Below are positions 24,877 through 33,787 of a stretch of 64,000 nucleotides of DNA, one piece after another. The translations under genes and the position numbers were made by a program. The notes under the pieces were generated by a model. It searched no databases, was not told the DNA's origin, and worked only from the letters and a program-made list of their open reading frames with translations. The stretch is from Aestuariivita sp. (lineage in GTDB: Bacteria > Pseudomonadota > Alphaproteobacteria > Rhodobacterales > Rhodobacteraceae): the NCBI GenBank assembly GCA_018401465.1, contig JAGYKE010000004.1:1705857-1769856 (forward strand), read 5' to 3'. Position 1 is the first letter of the stretch, and the number at the start of each line of letters is the position of its first letter.

Positions 24877-25409
24877 CAGCGCGGTTCTTGCACGAAGGCC
24901 GAGGTCGAGACGAGCGCATACATGCCCGCCCCGTCCTTGACGATGTTGTCGCCCATCCCCAGCGTCGGGAAGACCGGTTCGAACTTGGCGCAGGCGCGCA
25001 GGAACATCAGTTCGTTGCTCGCCCCGTTGACGAAGCTGCGCACCGGCGTGACGTCTTCAGACCGGTCTGCGCAGTCGACATCGGTGGGCGGGGTCTGGAA
25101 GCTGTAGGGATCGAGCCGGACCATCTCGAGCTTGAGGTCGCTGCATTCGCGGATGAATCCCGCGCGGTCGCAGATGTCCTGCCGGATCTGGTTGTGCTGG
25201 GGCGCCGCCCCTGTGCCCAGACGGATGTCGCGCACTGTCAGATCGACCGCGCGTTCCAGCATGGCATAGTTCACATGGATCATCCCAACTTCGGACGCGG
25301 TGGCGAGAAAGCTGAACATCGGCAGGAAGAGGAGGGAGAATTCCACCGTGGCCGAGCCGTCCTCGCGGCGGCGGAAGCGGCGCAGGTGGCGTCTGACGGC
25401 GCGGATCAT
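24876..25409 (-). CDS. TadE/TadF-type minor pseudopilin
   Basis: A 177-residue protein starting MIRAVRRHLRRFRRREDGSA, with the TadE motif GSATVEFSLLFLPMFSFLAT around residues 18-37, then a periplasmic domain with several cysteines (DICDRAGFIRECSDL, DVDCADR, LRACAKFEP). ATG 25407-25409 overlaps the end of the VWA gene by 4 nt, giving translational coupling; the longer frame to 25511 is spurious. Confidence 0.82.
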   Translation of the reverse strand: MIRAVRRHLRRFRRREDGSATVEFSLLFLPMFSFLATASEVGMIHVNYAMLERAVDLTVRDIRLGTGAAPQHNQIRQDICDRAGFIRECSDLKLEMVRLDPYSFQTPPTDVDCADRSEDVTPVRSFVNGASNELMFLRACAKFEPVFPTLGMGDNIVKDGAGMYALVSTSAFVQEPR

Positions 25410-27136
25410 TGGGTCAACCTCAATTGACGGATGGAAGAAGCGATCGCGTCGAAGGCGTCGGAAATCTCGAGCCCGTCGACATCGAAGAAATGCGAAACCG
25501 AGCTGGCGCATTGCTGCAAGATGGCGTTGCCGTTCTGGGGCGCCTCGAACCCGATGGTGAAGACGATGATCCCCGCATTCTTGGCGGCATCGCAGATATC
25601 CAGCGTGCGGGTGTTCTTCGGGCCGGCGTCAACGCCTTCGAGGGGCGCCCAGAACCAGTCGTTCCACGCCTGGCTGTCGTTCATCCAGGGTTCGTAGAGG
25701 TCCTCGACCACCGCCTCCATCGAGGTGTAGGCCCAGAGATCGGCATAGGTCAGCACCTCGGCGCTGCCGGGTTCATCCACCAGCACCGTGTGCGCGACGG
25801 TGCGGTAGCGGCGGCACGACCCGTTGCGGCGGAACGACGTGCATTCCTGCGTGAACTGCGTCTCTTCATAGACGCCCTCGCCGAAGGCATGGTTGCGCCA
25901 CTGGTTTGTATGGGGCCAGTAGAAGAGCGGCTCGTTGGTGATGCCGTCCCAGTCCTCGTCCGAGGTGTCGAGGCCGACATAGACCGAATAGATCTCTTCC
26001 TGATCGTTCCACCAGATGTTGGAGTCGCCTTCCCGGAAGGCAGGGTTGATGTAGTACTGGGTGGTGTTCTCGCCGTCGGTCATCAGCACGATCACCTTGA
26101 TCGTGTCGCGGTCGGTGTAGGCGACGGGGCGGTTGTTGAACATCGCGGGGATCTCGCCTTGGGTCGACAGGCTTTCCACGACGGGCTGGAAGGTCGGATC
26201 GACCAGGATCGAGCCCCACTTCATCCCCAGATCGAGCGATGTGTTTCCGTCCGCAGTGAGGTTGGAGATGAAGGTCTTCAGCGTCGTGCGGTTGTCTTCG
26301 AGGATCATCATCTCGCGCGATGACGCACCTTCACAGACGGGGTTGCGCACAAGGCGCTTGGGGTCGTCGTCGCGGCCCTCGAAATCGTCCCAGGGGTCGA
26401 AATGCATGGTCCGCGGATATTCCCGCGTGGTCGAGATCGTGGTGTCGTTGAAATCGCCCGCCTCGAAGTCGATGCAGCGCGAATAATTGTGCTCGTCCGT
26501 GACGTTCAGAAGGTCGAACAGTTCCTGCGGCGCCGAGACCTGCGTGGCATAGGGCACGATCGAGATCGTCACCGTGTTCGGTTCGGAATTGTCGAACATC
26601 TCGTCCACGAAGTCGCGCGCGGCGTTCTTGAGGTTCGGCAGGCGGTTGTTCCAGTTCATCGAGCCCGACACGTCGAGCACGAGCGAGATTTCGACCGCGT
26701 TGATCCGCTCTTCGGCGGTGCCGGCGGTCTGGACGGCCAGCGTGTCGGTGCCGACCATGTGCATGAAACTGGTGTCGAAAGTGGTCGTCGCCGTCGCCGT
26801 CACGGTGCGCGATCCCAGCGTCTGCTGGACCGAGACATTGGACAGTGCGTCCGACAGGCCCGCCTTGGCGAAATAGTCGGAGACCACTTGGGCAGGCGGC
26901 AGGGGCTGGTCGAGATCGGCTGCGGCCAGCACCGCGCGGTCGAGCGTCGCCTGAAGATGCACGCGGTCGCGTTCATGGCGCATCACGTCGACGCCGATGC
27001 CCACGACGATGATCATGCACACGAAGATGTAGAGCGCGAAGATTGTCATGACGCCGGAGTCGTCGCGCGCGAAACGTCTCAATGCGCCCGCGATACCCGG
27101 TCCGTCCCGATACATCCGTTCTTCTTTGCCGCTCAT
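25406..27136 (-). CDS. TadG-like pilus protein with von Willebrand factor A domain
   Basis: A 576-residue protein. The N-terminal TadG-type helix (GVMTIFALYIFVCMIIVVGI, residues ~27-46) is followed by a Flp-pilus region, then a vWA domain beginning ISLVLDVSGSMNW (MIDAS DxSxS) near residue 150, and later IVLMTDGENTTQYY. Cysteines are sparse but paired near the C-terminus (TLDICDAAKN, ILQQCASSVSHFF). ATG 27134-27136 is preceded by GGAAGGA seven bases away. TadG-type proteins anchor the Tad pilus at the envelope. It begins the three-gene operon and diverges from the glutamate dehydrogenase gene. Confidence 0.85.
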   Translation of the reverse strand: MSGKEERMYRDGPGIAGALRRFARDDSGVMTIFALYIFVCMIIVVGIGVDVMRHERDRVHLQATLDRAVLAAADLDQPLPPAQVVSDYFAKAGLSDALSNVSVQQTLGSRTVTATATTTFDTSFMHMVGTDTLAVQTAGTAEERINAVEISLVLDVSGSMNWNNRLPNLKNAARDFVDEMFDNSEPNTVTISIVPYATQVSAPQELFDLLNVTDEHNYSRCIDFEAGDFNDTTISTTREYPRTMHFDPWDDFEGRDDDPKRLVRNPVCEGASSREMMILEDNRTTLKTFISNLTADGNTSLDLGMKWGSILVDPTFQPVVESLSTQGEIPAMFNNRPVAYTDRDTIKVIVLMTDGENTTQYYINPAFREGDSNIWWNDQEEIYSVYVGLDTSDEDWDGITNEPLFYWPHTNQWRNHAFGEGVYEETQFTQECTSFRRNGSCRRYRTVAHTVLVDEPGSAEVLTYADLWAYTSMEAVVEDLYEPWMNDSQAWNDWFWAPLEGVDAGPKNTRTLDICDAAKNAGIIVFTIGFEAPQNGNAILQQCASSVSHFFDVDGLEISDAFDAIASSIRQLRLTQ

Positions 27137-27448
27137 GCCGCAATCCTTCCCAGCACTCGTTCCATGCCGCACGGCGTCCCGCGCAATCCGGTTCAACTGG
27201 CCTTGTCTGGCATCCGAAAATGGCTGAAATTGGGCAATTTCCGCATGAAATCAGGGGTCGGGCCTTGGTCTCGCGAACAGTGGGAGGGGAAGGCCCGCAT
27301 TATCGCGCAGGCCGTGACAATCGGGGAGGATTGGGGAGTTTTCACGCACTGCTCAACAAAGTGGCAAAATTTTCACCGACCCACCCTAAGCTGGCATGGC
27401 AAGATCCCGGGGCACAGGGCGCGGGGCCGCAACCGACAGGACACCAGG
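27137..27448. promoter_or_regulatory. 312-bp divergent promoter region (TadG / glutamate dehydrogenase)
   Basis: AT-richer than its surroundings, with GGCAAAATTTTCACC near 27362 and ATTGGGCAATTTCC near 27227. I see no convincing consensus promoter or gene; it must hold the start signals of both divergent units. Confidence 0.4.
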
Positions 27449-28885
27449 ATGAACATGACCATGAAGGCCGAACCGTCGTTCCGCGAAAGCGTCGATCTGA
27501 TGTTTAACCGCGCCGTCGCGCTGATGGACCTCAGCCCCGGCCTCGAGGAAAAGATCCGTGTCTGCAACTCGACGTATACGGTGCGCTTCGGCGTGCGCCT
27601 GCGCGGGTCGATCCACACCTTCACCGGCTACCGCAGCGTGCATTCCGAACATATGGAGCCGGTCAAGGGCGGCATCCGCTATGCCCCCAACGTCCATCAG
27701 GACGAGGTCGAGGCGCTGGCGGCGCTCATGACCTACAAATGCGCGCTGGTCGAGGCGCCCTTCGGCGGATCGAAGGGCGGACTGCGCATCGACCCCCGCC
27801 AATACGACGAACATGAACTCGAACTCATCACGCGCCGCTTCGCCTATGAACTGATCAAGCGCGACCTGATCCATCCCAGCCAGAACGTGCCCGCCCCGGA
27901 CATGGGCACGGGCGAACGCGAAATGGCGTGGATCGCCGATCAGTACGCGCGCATGAACACCACCGACATCAACGCGCGCGCCTGCGTGACGGGCAAACCG
28001 CTCAACTCCGGCGGCATCGCGGGAAGGGTCGAGGCGACGGGCCGCGGCGTGCAATTCGCCCTGCGCGAATTCTTCCGCGACAAGGACGGTATCGCGAGGG
28101 CGGGGCTGTCGGGCACGCTCGACGGCAAGCGGGTGATCGTGCAGGGGCTTGGCAACGTGGGCTATCACGCGGCCAAGTTCCTCAGCGAGGAAGATGGCTG
28201 CCGCATCATCGGCATCATCGAACGCGATGGTGCGCTGTTCTCGCCCGACGGGCTCGACGTCGAGGCAGTCGCATCGTGGATGCGCAAGCATGGCGGCATC
28301 TCGGGCTATCCGGGCGCCGCCCATTCGGCAGAGGGTGCCGCGGTGCTGGAATCGGAATGCGACATCTTGATCCCCGCCGCGATGGAGGGGGTGATCAACC
28401 TGTCCAATGCCGAGCATATCCGTGCGCCGCTCATCATCGAGGCCGCGAATGGCCCCATAACCGCGGGCGCAGACGAGATCCTGCGCCGCAAGGGCACCGT
28501 CATCATCCCCGACATGTATGCCAACGCGGGCGGTGTCACGGTGAGCTATTTCGAATGGGTCAAGAACCTCAGCCATATCCGCTTCGGCCGAATGCAGCGC
28601 CGCCAGGAAGAGGCGCGCCACCAGCTGGTCGTGGACGAACTCGAGGCGCTGTCCGACAGTCTCGGCAAGACGTGGACGCTGTCGCCGGACTTCAAGGCGA
28701 AATACCTGCGCGGCGCGGATGAACTGGAACTGGTGCGCTCGGGGCTCGACGACACGATGCGTACCGCCTACCAGTCCATGCGCGAGGTCTGGCATGGCCG
28801 CGGCGACGTCGATGACCTGCGCACGGCGGCCTATCTGGTGTCGATCGCCAAGGTCGCGGCAAGTTACCGGGCAAAGGGTCTGTGA
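27449..28885 (+). CDS. gdhA: Glu/Leu/Phe/Val family dehydrogenase (probable glutamate dehydrogenase)
   Basis: A 478-residue enzyme. The dimerisation/substrate domain carries KGGIRYAPNVHQDEVEALAA and ALVEAPFGGSKGGLRIDP with the catalytic lysine (residues ~74-115), PAPDMGTGEREMAW near 150, and the NAD(P)-binding VIVQGLGNVGYHAAKFL near 230; YANAGGVTVSYFEWVKN near 365 is also diagnostic. This is the 470-residue alphaproteobacterial form that interconverts 2-oxoglutarate and glutamate. ATG 27449 follows ACAGGA; the open frame upstream to 26402 is an antisense artefact of the TadG gene. The transcript runs into the hairpin array at 28892-28999. Confidence 0.93.
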   Translation: MNMTMKAEPSFRESVDLMFNRAVALMDLSPGLEEKIRVCNSTYTVRFGVRLRGSIHTFTGYRSVHSEHMEPVKGGIRYAPNVHQDEVEALAALMTYKCALVEAPFGGSKGGLRIDPRQYDEHELELITRRFAYELIKRDLIHPSQNVPAPDMGTGEREMAWIADQYARMNTTDINARACVTGKPLNSGGIAGRVEATGRGVQFALREFFRDKDGIARAGLSGTLDGKRVIVQGLGNVGYHAAKFLSEEDGCRIIGIIERDGALFSPDGLDVEAVASWMRKHGGISGYPGAAHSAEGAAVLESECDILIPAAMEGVINLSNAEHIRAPLIIEAANGPITAGADEILRRKGTVIIPDMYANAGGVTVSYFEWVKNLSHIRFGRMQRRQEEARHQLVVDELEALSDSLGKTWTLSPDFKAKYLRGADELELVRSGLDDTMRTAYQSMREVWHGRGDVDDLRTAAYLVSIAKVAASYRAKGL

Positions 28886-28891
28886 CACGCG

Positions 28892-28999
28892 GGGCAAGAC
28901 CCTGACGCAGGGTCTTGCCCGGAAACCGACGCGGTTTCCGGGGTTGCCGGGGCAGCGGATTTCGCGTCGAAATCCGCCCGGTTTTCCGCGTCGGAAAAC
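28892..28999. repeat. array of four hairpins with ACG/CGT triloops; probable bidirectional terminator
   Basis: Four consecutive perfect inverted repeats: 28892-28920 (13-bp arms), 28919-28941 (10-bp arms), 28955-28977 (10-bp arms) and 28981-28999 (8-bp arms). Every loop is three bases: ACG in the first two, CGT (its complement) in the last two. The stems differ in sequence, so base-pairing rather than sequence is conserved. They fill the gap between two convergent genes (stops at 28885 and 29006). Confidence 0.75.
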
Positions 29000-29005
29000 G
29001 CCCCT

Positions 29006-30163
29006 TCAGCGCAGGGCGAAGGGCTTGGGCAGGTTCTTCAGCGTCCGCGCGCCCAGCTGGCCCATGTTGGCGATCATGTCCTTCGTCAGGATGTGATGCA
29101 GGTGATCGGGCCCGGCCTCGCCCAGAGCCGCCAGCGCGAAATGCCACGCGCGCCCCAGCATCACGAAATCCGCCCCCGACGCCAGCGCCCGCAGAATGTC
29201 GAGCCCGCCCTCGACCCCGCTGTCGAAGATGAGCGGCAGCGCCGTCGCGGCCCGGATCGCCGGCAAGATGTCGATCGTCGCGGGGGCCGCGTCGAACTGG
29301 CGGCCCGCATGGTTCGACACCCAGATCGCGTCCGCCCCCGCCGCCTCGATCCGCGTGCAATCCTCGGCGCGCAGCACACCCTTGACGATCAGCCGCCCCT
29401 CCCAGTTGGCGCGCAGCCAGTCGAGATAGGCCCAGTCCGGCGAGGTGCGCAGAAGGTAGCCCACATGCGCCGTCGACGGCAGGTTGCCCATATACTTCGG
29501 CGTGTATTTGTCGAGCATGCGCATATGCGGCATGCCGCGCCGCGCCATCCCCATCGCCCAGGCGGGTCGCAGCGCCACCTGCGCCAGAAGCCGCGGGGTC
29601 AGCCGGGGCGGCTGGGTCAGGCCAGACCGCGTCTGCCGTTCGCGGCGCGAGGCGACCGGCACGTCCACCGTCAGGATCAGCGCGGTGAAGCCCGCGTCGC
29701 GCGCGCGCGCCAGCATGTCGCTGCGGATGCCCTCGTCGCGCGGAGGATAAAGCTGGAACCACGCGTCTGCGCCCAGATGCGGGGCCACGTCCTCGGGTGC
29801 GGCGGCGGCGACGGTGGACATGGCGTAGGGCAGGCCCAGCCGGGCACCCGCGCGGGCCAGCATCGCCTCGGCCCCCGGCCAGATCAGCCCCGACATCCCG
29901 ATCGGCGCGATCCCGAAGGGCGCGGGGAAGGTGCGGCCCAGCAGGCTCGCCGACAGGTCGGGGGCGAATTCGCCATGCAGGACCGACGGCATCAGCCCCA
30001 CGCGGTCCAGTGCCTCGCGGTTGCGGCGCTTGGTCGTTTCCTCGCCCGTCGCGCTGTCGAGGTATTCCCACACGAATTTCGGCAACCGCGCGCGTGCGCG
30101 CCGCTTCAGATCGGCAACACCTGGGTAAAGCCCATCGAGCCTGCTTTCGGGTCCTGCCGCCAA
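29006..30163 (-). CDS. FMN-dependent alpha-hydroxy-acid dehydrogenase (L-lactate dehydrogenase/glycolate oxidase family)
   Basis: A 385-residue TIM-barrel flavoprotein oxidising a 2-hydroxy acid to the 2-oxo acid. Motifs: WEYLDSATGEETTKRRNREA at residues ~30-48, FGIAPIGMSGLIWPGAE, WFQLYPPRDEG, ILTVDVPVASRRERQTRSG near 170, LIVKGVLRAEDC, the active-site VSNHAGRQFD near 285, and LIFDSGVEGGLDILRALASGADFVMLGRAW for the FMN phosphate. The start appears to be TTG 30161-30163, nine bases after GGAG and 6 nt after the upstream stop; GTG 30118 is an alternative. Likely co-transcribed with the glycosyltransferase gene. Substrate not determined. Confidence 0.87.
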   Translation of the reverse strand: MAAGPESRLDGLYPGVADLKRRARARLPKFVWEYLDSATGEETTKRRNREALDRVGLMPSVLHGEFAPDLSASLLGRTFPAPFGIAPIGMSGLIWPGAEAMLARAGARLGLPYAMSTVAAAAPEDVAPHLGADAWFQLYPPRDEGIRSDMLARARDAGFTALILTVDVPVASRRERQTRSGLTQPPRLTPRLLAQVALRPAWAMGMARRGMPHMRMLDKYTPKYMGNLPSTAHVGYLLRTSPDWAYLDWLRANWEGRLIVKGVLRAEDCTRIEAAGADAIWVSNHAGRQFDAAPATIDILPAIRAATALPLIFDSGVEGGLDILRALASGADFVMLGRAWHFALAALGEAGPDHLHHILTKDMIANMGQLGARTLKNLPKPFALR

Positions 30164-30169
30164 GATGGG

Positions 30170-31003
30170 TTACTCCGCTGCCTGACCCTGCACATCCGTG
30201 CGCAGTGCAGCCATGTCAAGTCCGCGCAAGAGCGGGAACTGCGCCATCGCCGCTGTCACGCGCTCGGCAGGCAGGGGGTCGTCCCCATGCAAGGCGCGGC
30301 TGTCGTTCGTGTCATGGACCGCGCGCAGATACCACGGCCGCTGGTCATAGAAGACGCGCACGTCATGCCGCCGCGCCACCTTCTTGTGGGCCAGCATGAA
30401 GGGATTGCGCTGCGTTCCCGTCGGCGCCACCAGCGTCAGGCCGAGATTGGTGAAAGGCACCACCCGGTCCATCAGGTCGACGGTGCCGTCGGGGTTGAAG
30501 CGCGCCGTCATGCCCGTGGCATAGGAAAGATAGACGCAGTCCTGTCCCGGCCGCAGGCTGCGGACCGCATGCTCTCCCTCGCGCCGGACGCTTTCGACGA
30601 AATCGGCCGACACGGCGTCGTCATCATCCAGCACCACCTGCGCGGAATGGCTCACATCGGCCATCTTGCGCTGCATGAACTGCCGCAACCATTGCCCCGC
30701 GCCCCCCGGCGCGCGCGGCAGAACCAGCGCGCGGTCGGCGCCCAGCGTGTCGGCACAGGCCTCGGTCAGCAGCTTGAGATGATCGGCCGGCATCTGCGTC
30801 GAGGTCAGCACCAAGAGCCGGAAATCCCCGTCGGTCTGGTCGCGCAGGCAGGCAAGGTTCATCCGGCAGAACAGATCGAACCGCCGCGCCAGCCGCTCGG
30901 GATCGAACAGAACGGCCGCATTCTTGCTTGCCTCGGACCGCCAGCCCGAGCTGCCCAGGAACGAATACCGCGTCTGAAAGACGACCCGAAGCCCCTGTTC
31001 CAT
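30170..31003 (-). CDS. putative rhamnosyltransferase-type glycosyltransferase
   Basis: A 277-residue protein. The N-terminal QTRYSFLGSSGWRSEASKNA, then FDLFCRMNLACLRDQTDGDF and RLLVLTSTQMP, match the 'putative rhamnosyl transferase' domain family (PF11316 in my recollection), with a DDD motif in QVVLDDDDAVSADFV near residue 130 as the metal/nucleotide-sugar site of GT-A enzymes. ATG 31001-31003 follows GGGGAC. No membrane segment. It is first in a two-gene unit with the hydroxy-acid dehydrogenase; the acceptor is unknown. Confidence 0.78.
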   Translation of the reverse strand: MEQGLRVVFQTRYSFLGSSGWRSEASKNAAVLFDPERLARRFDLFCRMNLACLRDQTDGDFRLLVLTSTQMPADHLKLLTEACADTLGADRALVLPRAPGGAGQWLRQFMQRKMADVSHSAQVVLDDDDAVSADFVESVRREGEHAVRSLRPGQDCVYLSYATGMTARFNPDGTVDLMDRVVPFTNLGLTLVAPTGTQRNPFMLAHKKVARRHDVRVFYDQRPWYLRAVHDTNDSRALHGDDPLPAERVTAAMAQFPLLRGLDMAALRTDVQGQAAE

Positions 31004-31143
31004 CGAAGGTCCCCTGCCTGTTTCCACCAGATTATGCCACAGCGTGCCCGCCCGGCAAGACGGGGCGGAAAATGCAGGAAACGGCCGGAACATTCCCGGA
31101 ACTCTTCTTCCCCTCGGGCCGGGCCCGCGCTATCATCGCGCGC

Positions 31144-33531
31144 ATGAGCAGTTTCGACGACCCCGGCACTTTTGAGCGCCCCTCGCTGTCGGCCCGCGCT
31201 TTGGCGGCCCGGCCCGTGCCCTATCTCGACGGGCTGAACCCCGCGCAGCGCGAGGCGGTGGAGCGCCTCGACGGCCCGGTGCTGATGCTGGCAGGCGCGG
31301 GCACCGGCAAGACCAAGGCGCTGACCGCGCGCATCGTGCATTTGCTGACGCAGGCAAAGGCACGGCCAGACCAGATTCTTGCGGTCACCTTCACCAACAA
31401 GGCTGCGCGCGAGATGAAAAACCGCGTCGGCCAGATGCTCGGCCAAGGCGTCGAAGGCATGCCCTGGCTTGGCACCTTCCACGCAATCTGCGTGAAGCTC
31501 CTGCGCCGGCACGCCGAACTGATCTGCGGGCAGGCCGAAGGGGATCGCGCGGCCCCACACCTGAAGTCGAACTTCACCATCCTCGACACCGACGACCAGC
31601 TGCGGCTTCTGCGCCAACTCGTGCAGGCGGCGAACATCGACGACAAACGCTGGCCCGCGCGGCAGCTCGCCTCGATCATCGACGGTTGGAAGAACCGCGC
31701 GCTGACGCCCGACCGTGTCCCCGCAGCTGACGCGGGCGCCTACAACCACAAGGGCGTCGCGCTCTACGCCCAGTATCAGCGCCGCCTGATCGAGTTGAAC
31801 GCCGTCGACTTCGGCGACCTGCTGATGCACATCGTGCAGATCTTCCAGACGCACCCGGACGTGCTCGAACAATACCAGCATCGCTTCCGCTATATCCTCG
31901 TCGACGAATATCAGGACACCAACGTCGCCCAGTATCTCTGGCTGCGGCTGCTGGCGGCGGGCCACCGCAACATCTGCTGCGTGGGCGACGACGACCAGTC
32001 GATCTATGGCTGGCGCGGGGCCGAGGTGGGCAACATCCTGCGGTTTGAGAAGGACTTCCCCGGCGCCCATGTCGTGCGGCTGGAACAGAATTACCGCTCC
32101 ACCCCGCATATCCTTGCCGCCGCCTCGGGCGTGATCCGGGGCAACGAGGGCCGTCTCGGCAAGGAGCTCTGGACCGACAAGAACGACGGCGAGAAGGTCC
32201 GCCTCATCGGCCATTGGGACGGCGAAGAAGAAGCCCGCTGGATCGGCGACGAGATCGAGGCGATGCAGCGCGGCACCCGCGGCCTGCGGTCCTTCGGCCT
32301 TGACGACATGGCGATCCTTGTCCGCGCCTCGCACCAGATGCGCGCCTTCGAGGACCGGTTCCTCACCATCGGGTTGCCTTACCGCGTCATCGGCGGCCCG
32401 CGCTTCTACGAACGGCTCGAGATCCGCGATGCCATGGCCTATTTCCGCGTGGTCACGACGCCGGAAGACGATCTGGCGTTCGAGCGCATCTTCAACACGC
32501 CCAAGCGCGGTCTCGGCGACAAGGCGCAGCAGATCATCCAGAAGACCGCGCGCGCCAACGGCACGGGGCTGGTCGACGGGGCCCGGCTGGCCGTGCAGGC
32601 GGGCCTGATCAAGGGCAAGGCGGGTTCGGAGCTGCAGCAGCTGGTCGACGATATCCGCCGCTGGGGCCGGATGGCGGGCGACCCGGACGTGACCCATGTG
32701 GAGCTGGCCGAGATCATCCTTGACGAGTCCGGCTACACCGCAATGTGGCAGAACGACAAGACGCCCGAGGCGCCGGGGCGGTTGGAGAACCTCAAGGAAC
32801 TGGTGAAGGCGCTAGAGGAATTCGAGAACCTGCAGGGCTTTCTCGAACATGTCTCGCTCATCATGGACAACGACAGCGCCGAGAGCGAGGAGAAGGTCAG
32901 CATCATGACACTTCACGCCGCCAAGGGGCTGGAATTTCCCGCCGTCTTCCTGCCGGGCTGGGAAGACGGGCTGTTTCCGTCGCAGCGCAGCATGGATGAA
33001 AGCGGCCTCAAGGGCCTCGAGGAGGAGCGCCGGCTGGCTTACGTCGGCATCACCCGCGCGGAAGAGGTCTGCACGATTTCCTTCGCGGGCAACCGCCGCG
33101 TCTATGGGCAATGGCAGTCGCAGCTGCCTTCGCGCTTCATCGACGAACTGCCCGAGGCGCATGTCGATGTGCTCACGCCGCCGGGCCTGTATAGCGGCGG
33201 CTATGGCGCGGCGGCGCCTGCGTCAGGGCCTGCATCTGGCATCGAGGCCCGCGTGGCCGAAGCCAATGTCTACAATTCCCCCGGCTGGAAACGGCTGCAA
33301 TCGCGCGCGGGCCAGCACGGCCTGTCCCAGCCGCGCGAGGCGCGCAATACCATCATCGACCTTGACGCGGTGTCGGCCTTCACGCTGGGCGATCGGGTCT
33401 TCCACCAGAAATTCGGCTATGGCGCGGTCATCGCGATCGAAGGCGACAAGCTGGAAATCGACTTCGACAAGGCAGGCACCAAGAAGGTCGTCGCCCGCTT
33501 CGTCACCGCGCCCGACGATATTCCGTTCTGA
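31144..33531 (+). CDS. uvrD: ATP-dependent DNA helicase UvrD/PcrA
   Basis: A 795-residue SF1A helicase unwinding DNA in excision and mismatch repair. Motif I AGAGTGKTKAL near residue 55, Ia AVTFTNKAAREMKNR, II ILVDEYQDTN near 255, III CCVGDDDQSIYGWRGAE, IV VRLEQNYRST, V SIMTLHAAKGLEFPAVFLPG near 590 and VI EERRLAYVGITRAEE are all present. The C-terminus ends with a UvrD-type Tudor-like domain (LGDRVFHQKFGYGAVIAIEG) that binds RNA polymerase. ATG 31144 is used; the frame extends upstream to 30928. The hairpin at 33547-33596 probably terminates its transcript. Confidence 0.95.
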   Translation: MSSFDDPGTFERPSLSARALAARPVPYLDGLNPAQREAVERLDGPVLMLAGAGTGKTKALTARIVHLLTQAKARPDQILAVTFTNKAAREMKNRVGQMLGQGVEGMPWLGTFHAICVKLLRRHAELICGQAEGDRAAPHLKSNFTILDTDDQLRLLRQLVQAANIDDKRWPARQLASIIDGWKNRALTPDRVPAADAGAYNHKGVALYAQYQRRLIELNAVDFGDLLMHIVQIFQTHPDVLEQYQHRFRYILVDEYQDTNVAQYLWLRLLAAGHRNICCVGDDDQSIYGWRGAEVGNILRFEKDFPGAHVVRLEQNYRSTPHILAAASGVIRGNEGRLGKELWTDKNDGEKVRLIGHWDGEEEARWIGDEIEAMQRGTRGLRSFGLDDMAILVRASHQMRAFEDRFLTIGLPYRVIGGPRFYERLEIRDAMAYFRVVTTPEDDLAFERIFNTPKRGLGDKAQQIIQKTARANGTGLVDGARLAVQAGLIKGKAGSELQQLVDDIRRWGRMAGDPDVTHVELAEIILDESGYTAMWQNDKTPEAPGRLENLKELVKALEEFENLQGFLEHVSLIMDNDSAESEEKVSIMTLHAAKGLEFPAVFLPGWEDGLFPSQRSMDESGLKGLEEERRLAYVGITRAEEVCTISFAGNRRVYGQWQSQLPSRFIDELPEAHVDVLTPPGLYSGGYGAAAPASGPASGIEARVAEANVYNSPGWKRLQSRAGQHGLSQPREARNTIIDLDAVSAFTLGDRVFHQKFGYGAVIAIEGDKLEIDFDKAGTKKVVARFVTAPDDIPF

Positions 33532-33546
33532 TCTGAAAGCCCCCTG

Positions 33547-33596
33547 AAAAAGGAAACGGCGACCCCAGGGAGGAGGAGAGGGGCCGCCGTCCTTTT
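33547..33596 (-). ncRNA. cuckoo/CcsR-type hairpin 5 (distal), also a bidirectional terminator
   Basis: On the minus-strand RNA the loop contains CUCUCCUCCUCCCU; the stem is AAAAGG.ACGGCG.CCCC paired with GGGG.CGCCGU.CCUUUU, ending in a U-run, so it can terminate the ccaF1-cuckoo transcript and, on the + strand, uvrD. Loop motif CCUCCUCCC is anti-Shine-Dalgarno-like. Confidence 0.75.
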
Positions 33597-33597
33597 C

Positions 33598-33636
33598 GCG
33601 CCCGTCCCCAAGGGAGGAGGAGAAGGGTCCGGGCGC
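33598..33636 (-). ncRNA. cuckoo/CcsR-type hairpin 4
   Basis: Seven perfect pairs GCGCCCG/CGGGCGC, a 2x2 internal loop, then CCC/GGG closing a 15-nt loop that reads UUCUCCUCCUCCCUU on the minus strand. Same loop as hairpin 3 with a different stem, as expected for selection on loop sequence. Confidence 0.75.
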
Positions 33637-33639
33637 TGT

Positions 33640-33682
33640 GGCGTCCGGCGCGCAAGGGAGGAGGAGAAGCGCACCGGCCGTT
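33640..33682 (-). ncRNA. cuckoo/CcsR-type hairpin 3
   Basis: Stem segments GCGC/GCGC and CCGG/CCGG separated by one mismatch close a 15-nt loop, again UUCUCCUCCUCCCUU on the minus strand. A separate perfect hairpin without the motif (CCGGGCC-AGA-GGCCCGG, 33688-33704) lies between this and hairpin 2. Confidence 0.72.
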
Positions 33683-33715
33683 CGGGTCCGGGCCAGAGGC
33701 CCGGGGAAGAAAAAT

Positions 33716-33749
33716 GCTGCGACACCAAGGGAGGAGTCGATGTCGCAGC
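33716..33749 (-). ncRNA. cuckoo/CcsR-type hairpin 2
   Basis: A perfect 9-bp stem GCTGCGACA/TGTCGCAGC closes a 16-nt loop with ACUCCUCCCUUGG on the minus strand, a slightly shortened CCUCCUCCC motif. Confidence 0.75.
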
Positions 33750-33758
33750 CAGAATACA

Positions 33759-33781
33759 GACCCCGGGAGGAGGATGGGGTC
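33759..33781 (-). ncRNA. cuckoo/CcsR-type hairpin 1 (proximal to ccaF1)
   Basis: A 6-bp stem GACCCC/GGGGTC closes the loop AUCCUCCUCCC on the minus strand. It starts seven bases after the TAA of the DUF1127 gene, so gene and hairpins are one transcript. Confidence 0.75.
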
Positions 33782-33787
33782 CGATCC

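Noticed and set aside
22076-24919. 947-residue minus-strand frame
   Set aside because: It crosses three well-supported genes on both strands and has no recognisable domain; typical high-GC shadow.
26402-27448. N-terminal extension of glutamate dehydrogenase (827-residue frame)
   Set aside because: It is antisense to the TadG coding region; the enzyme starts at 27449.
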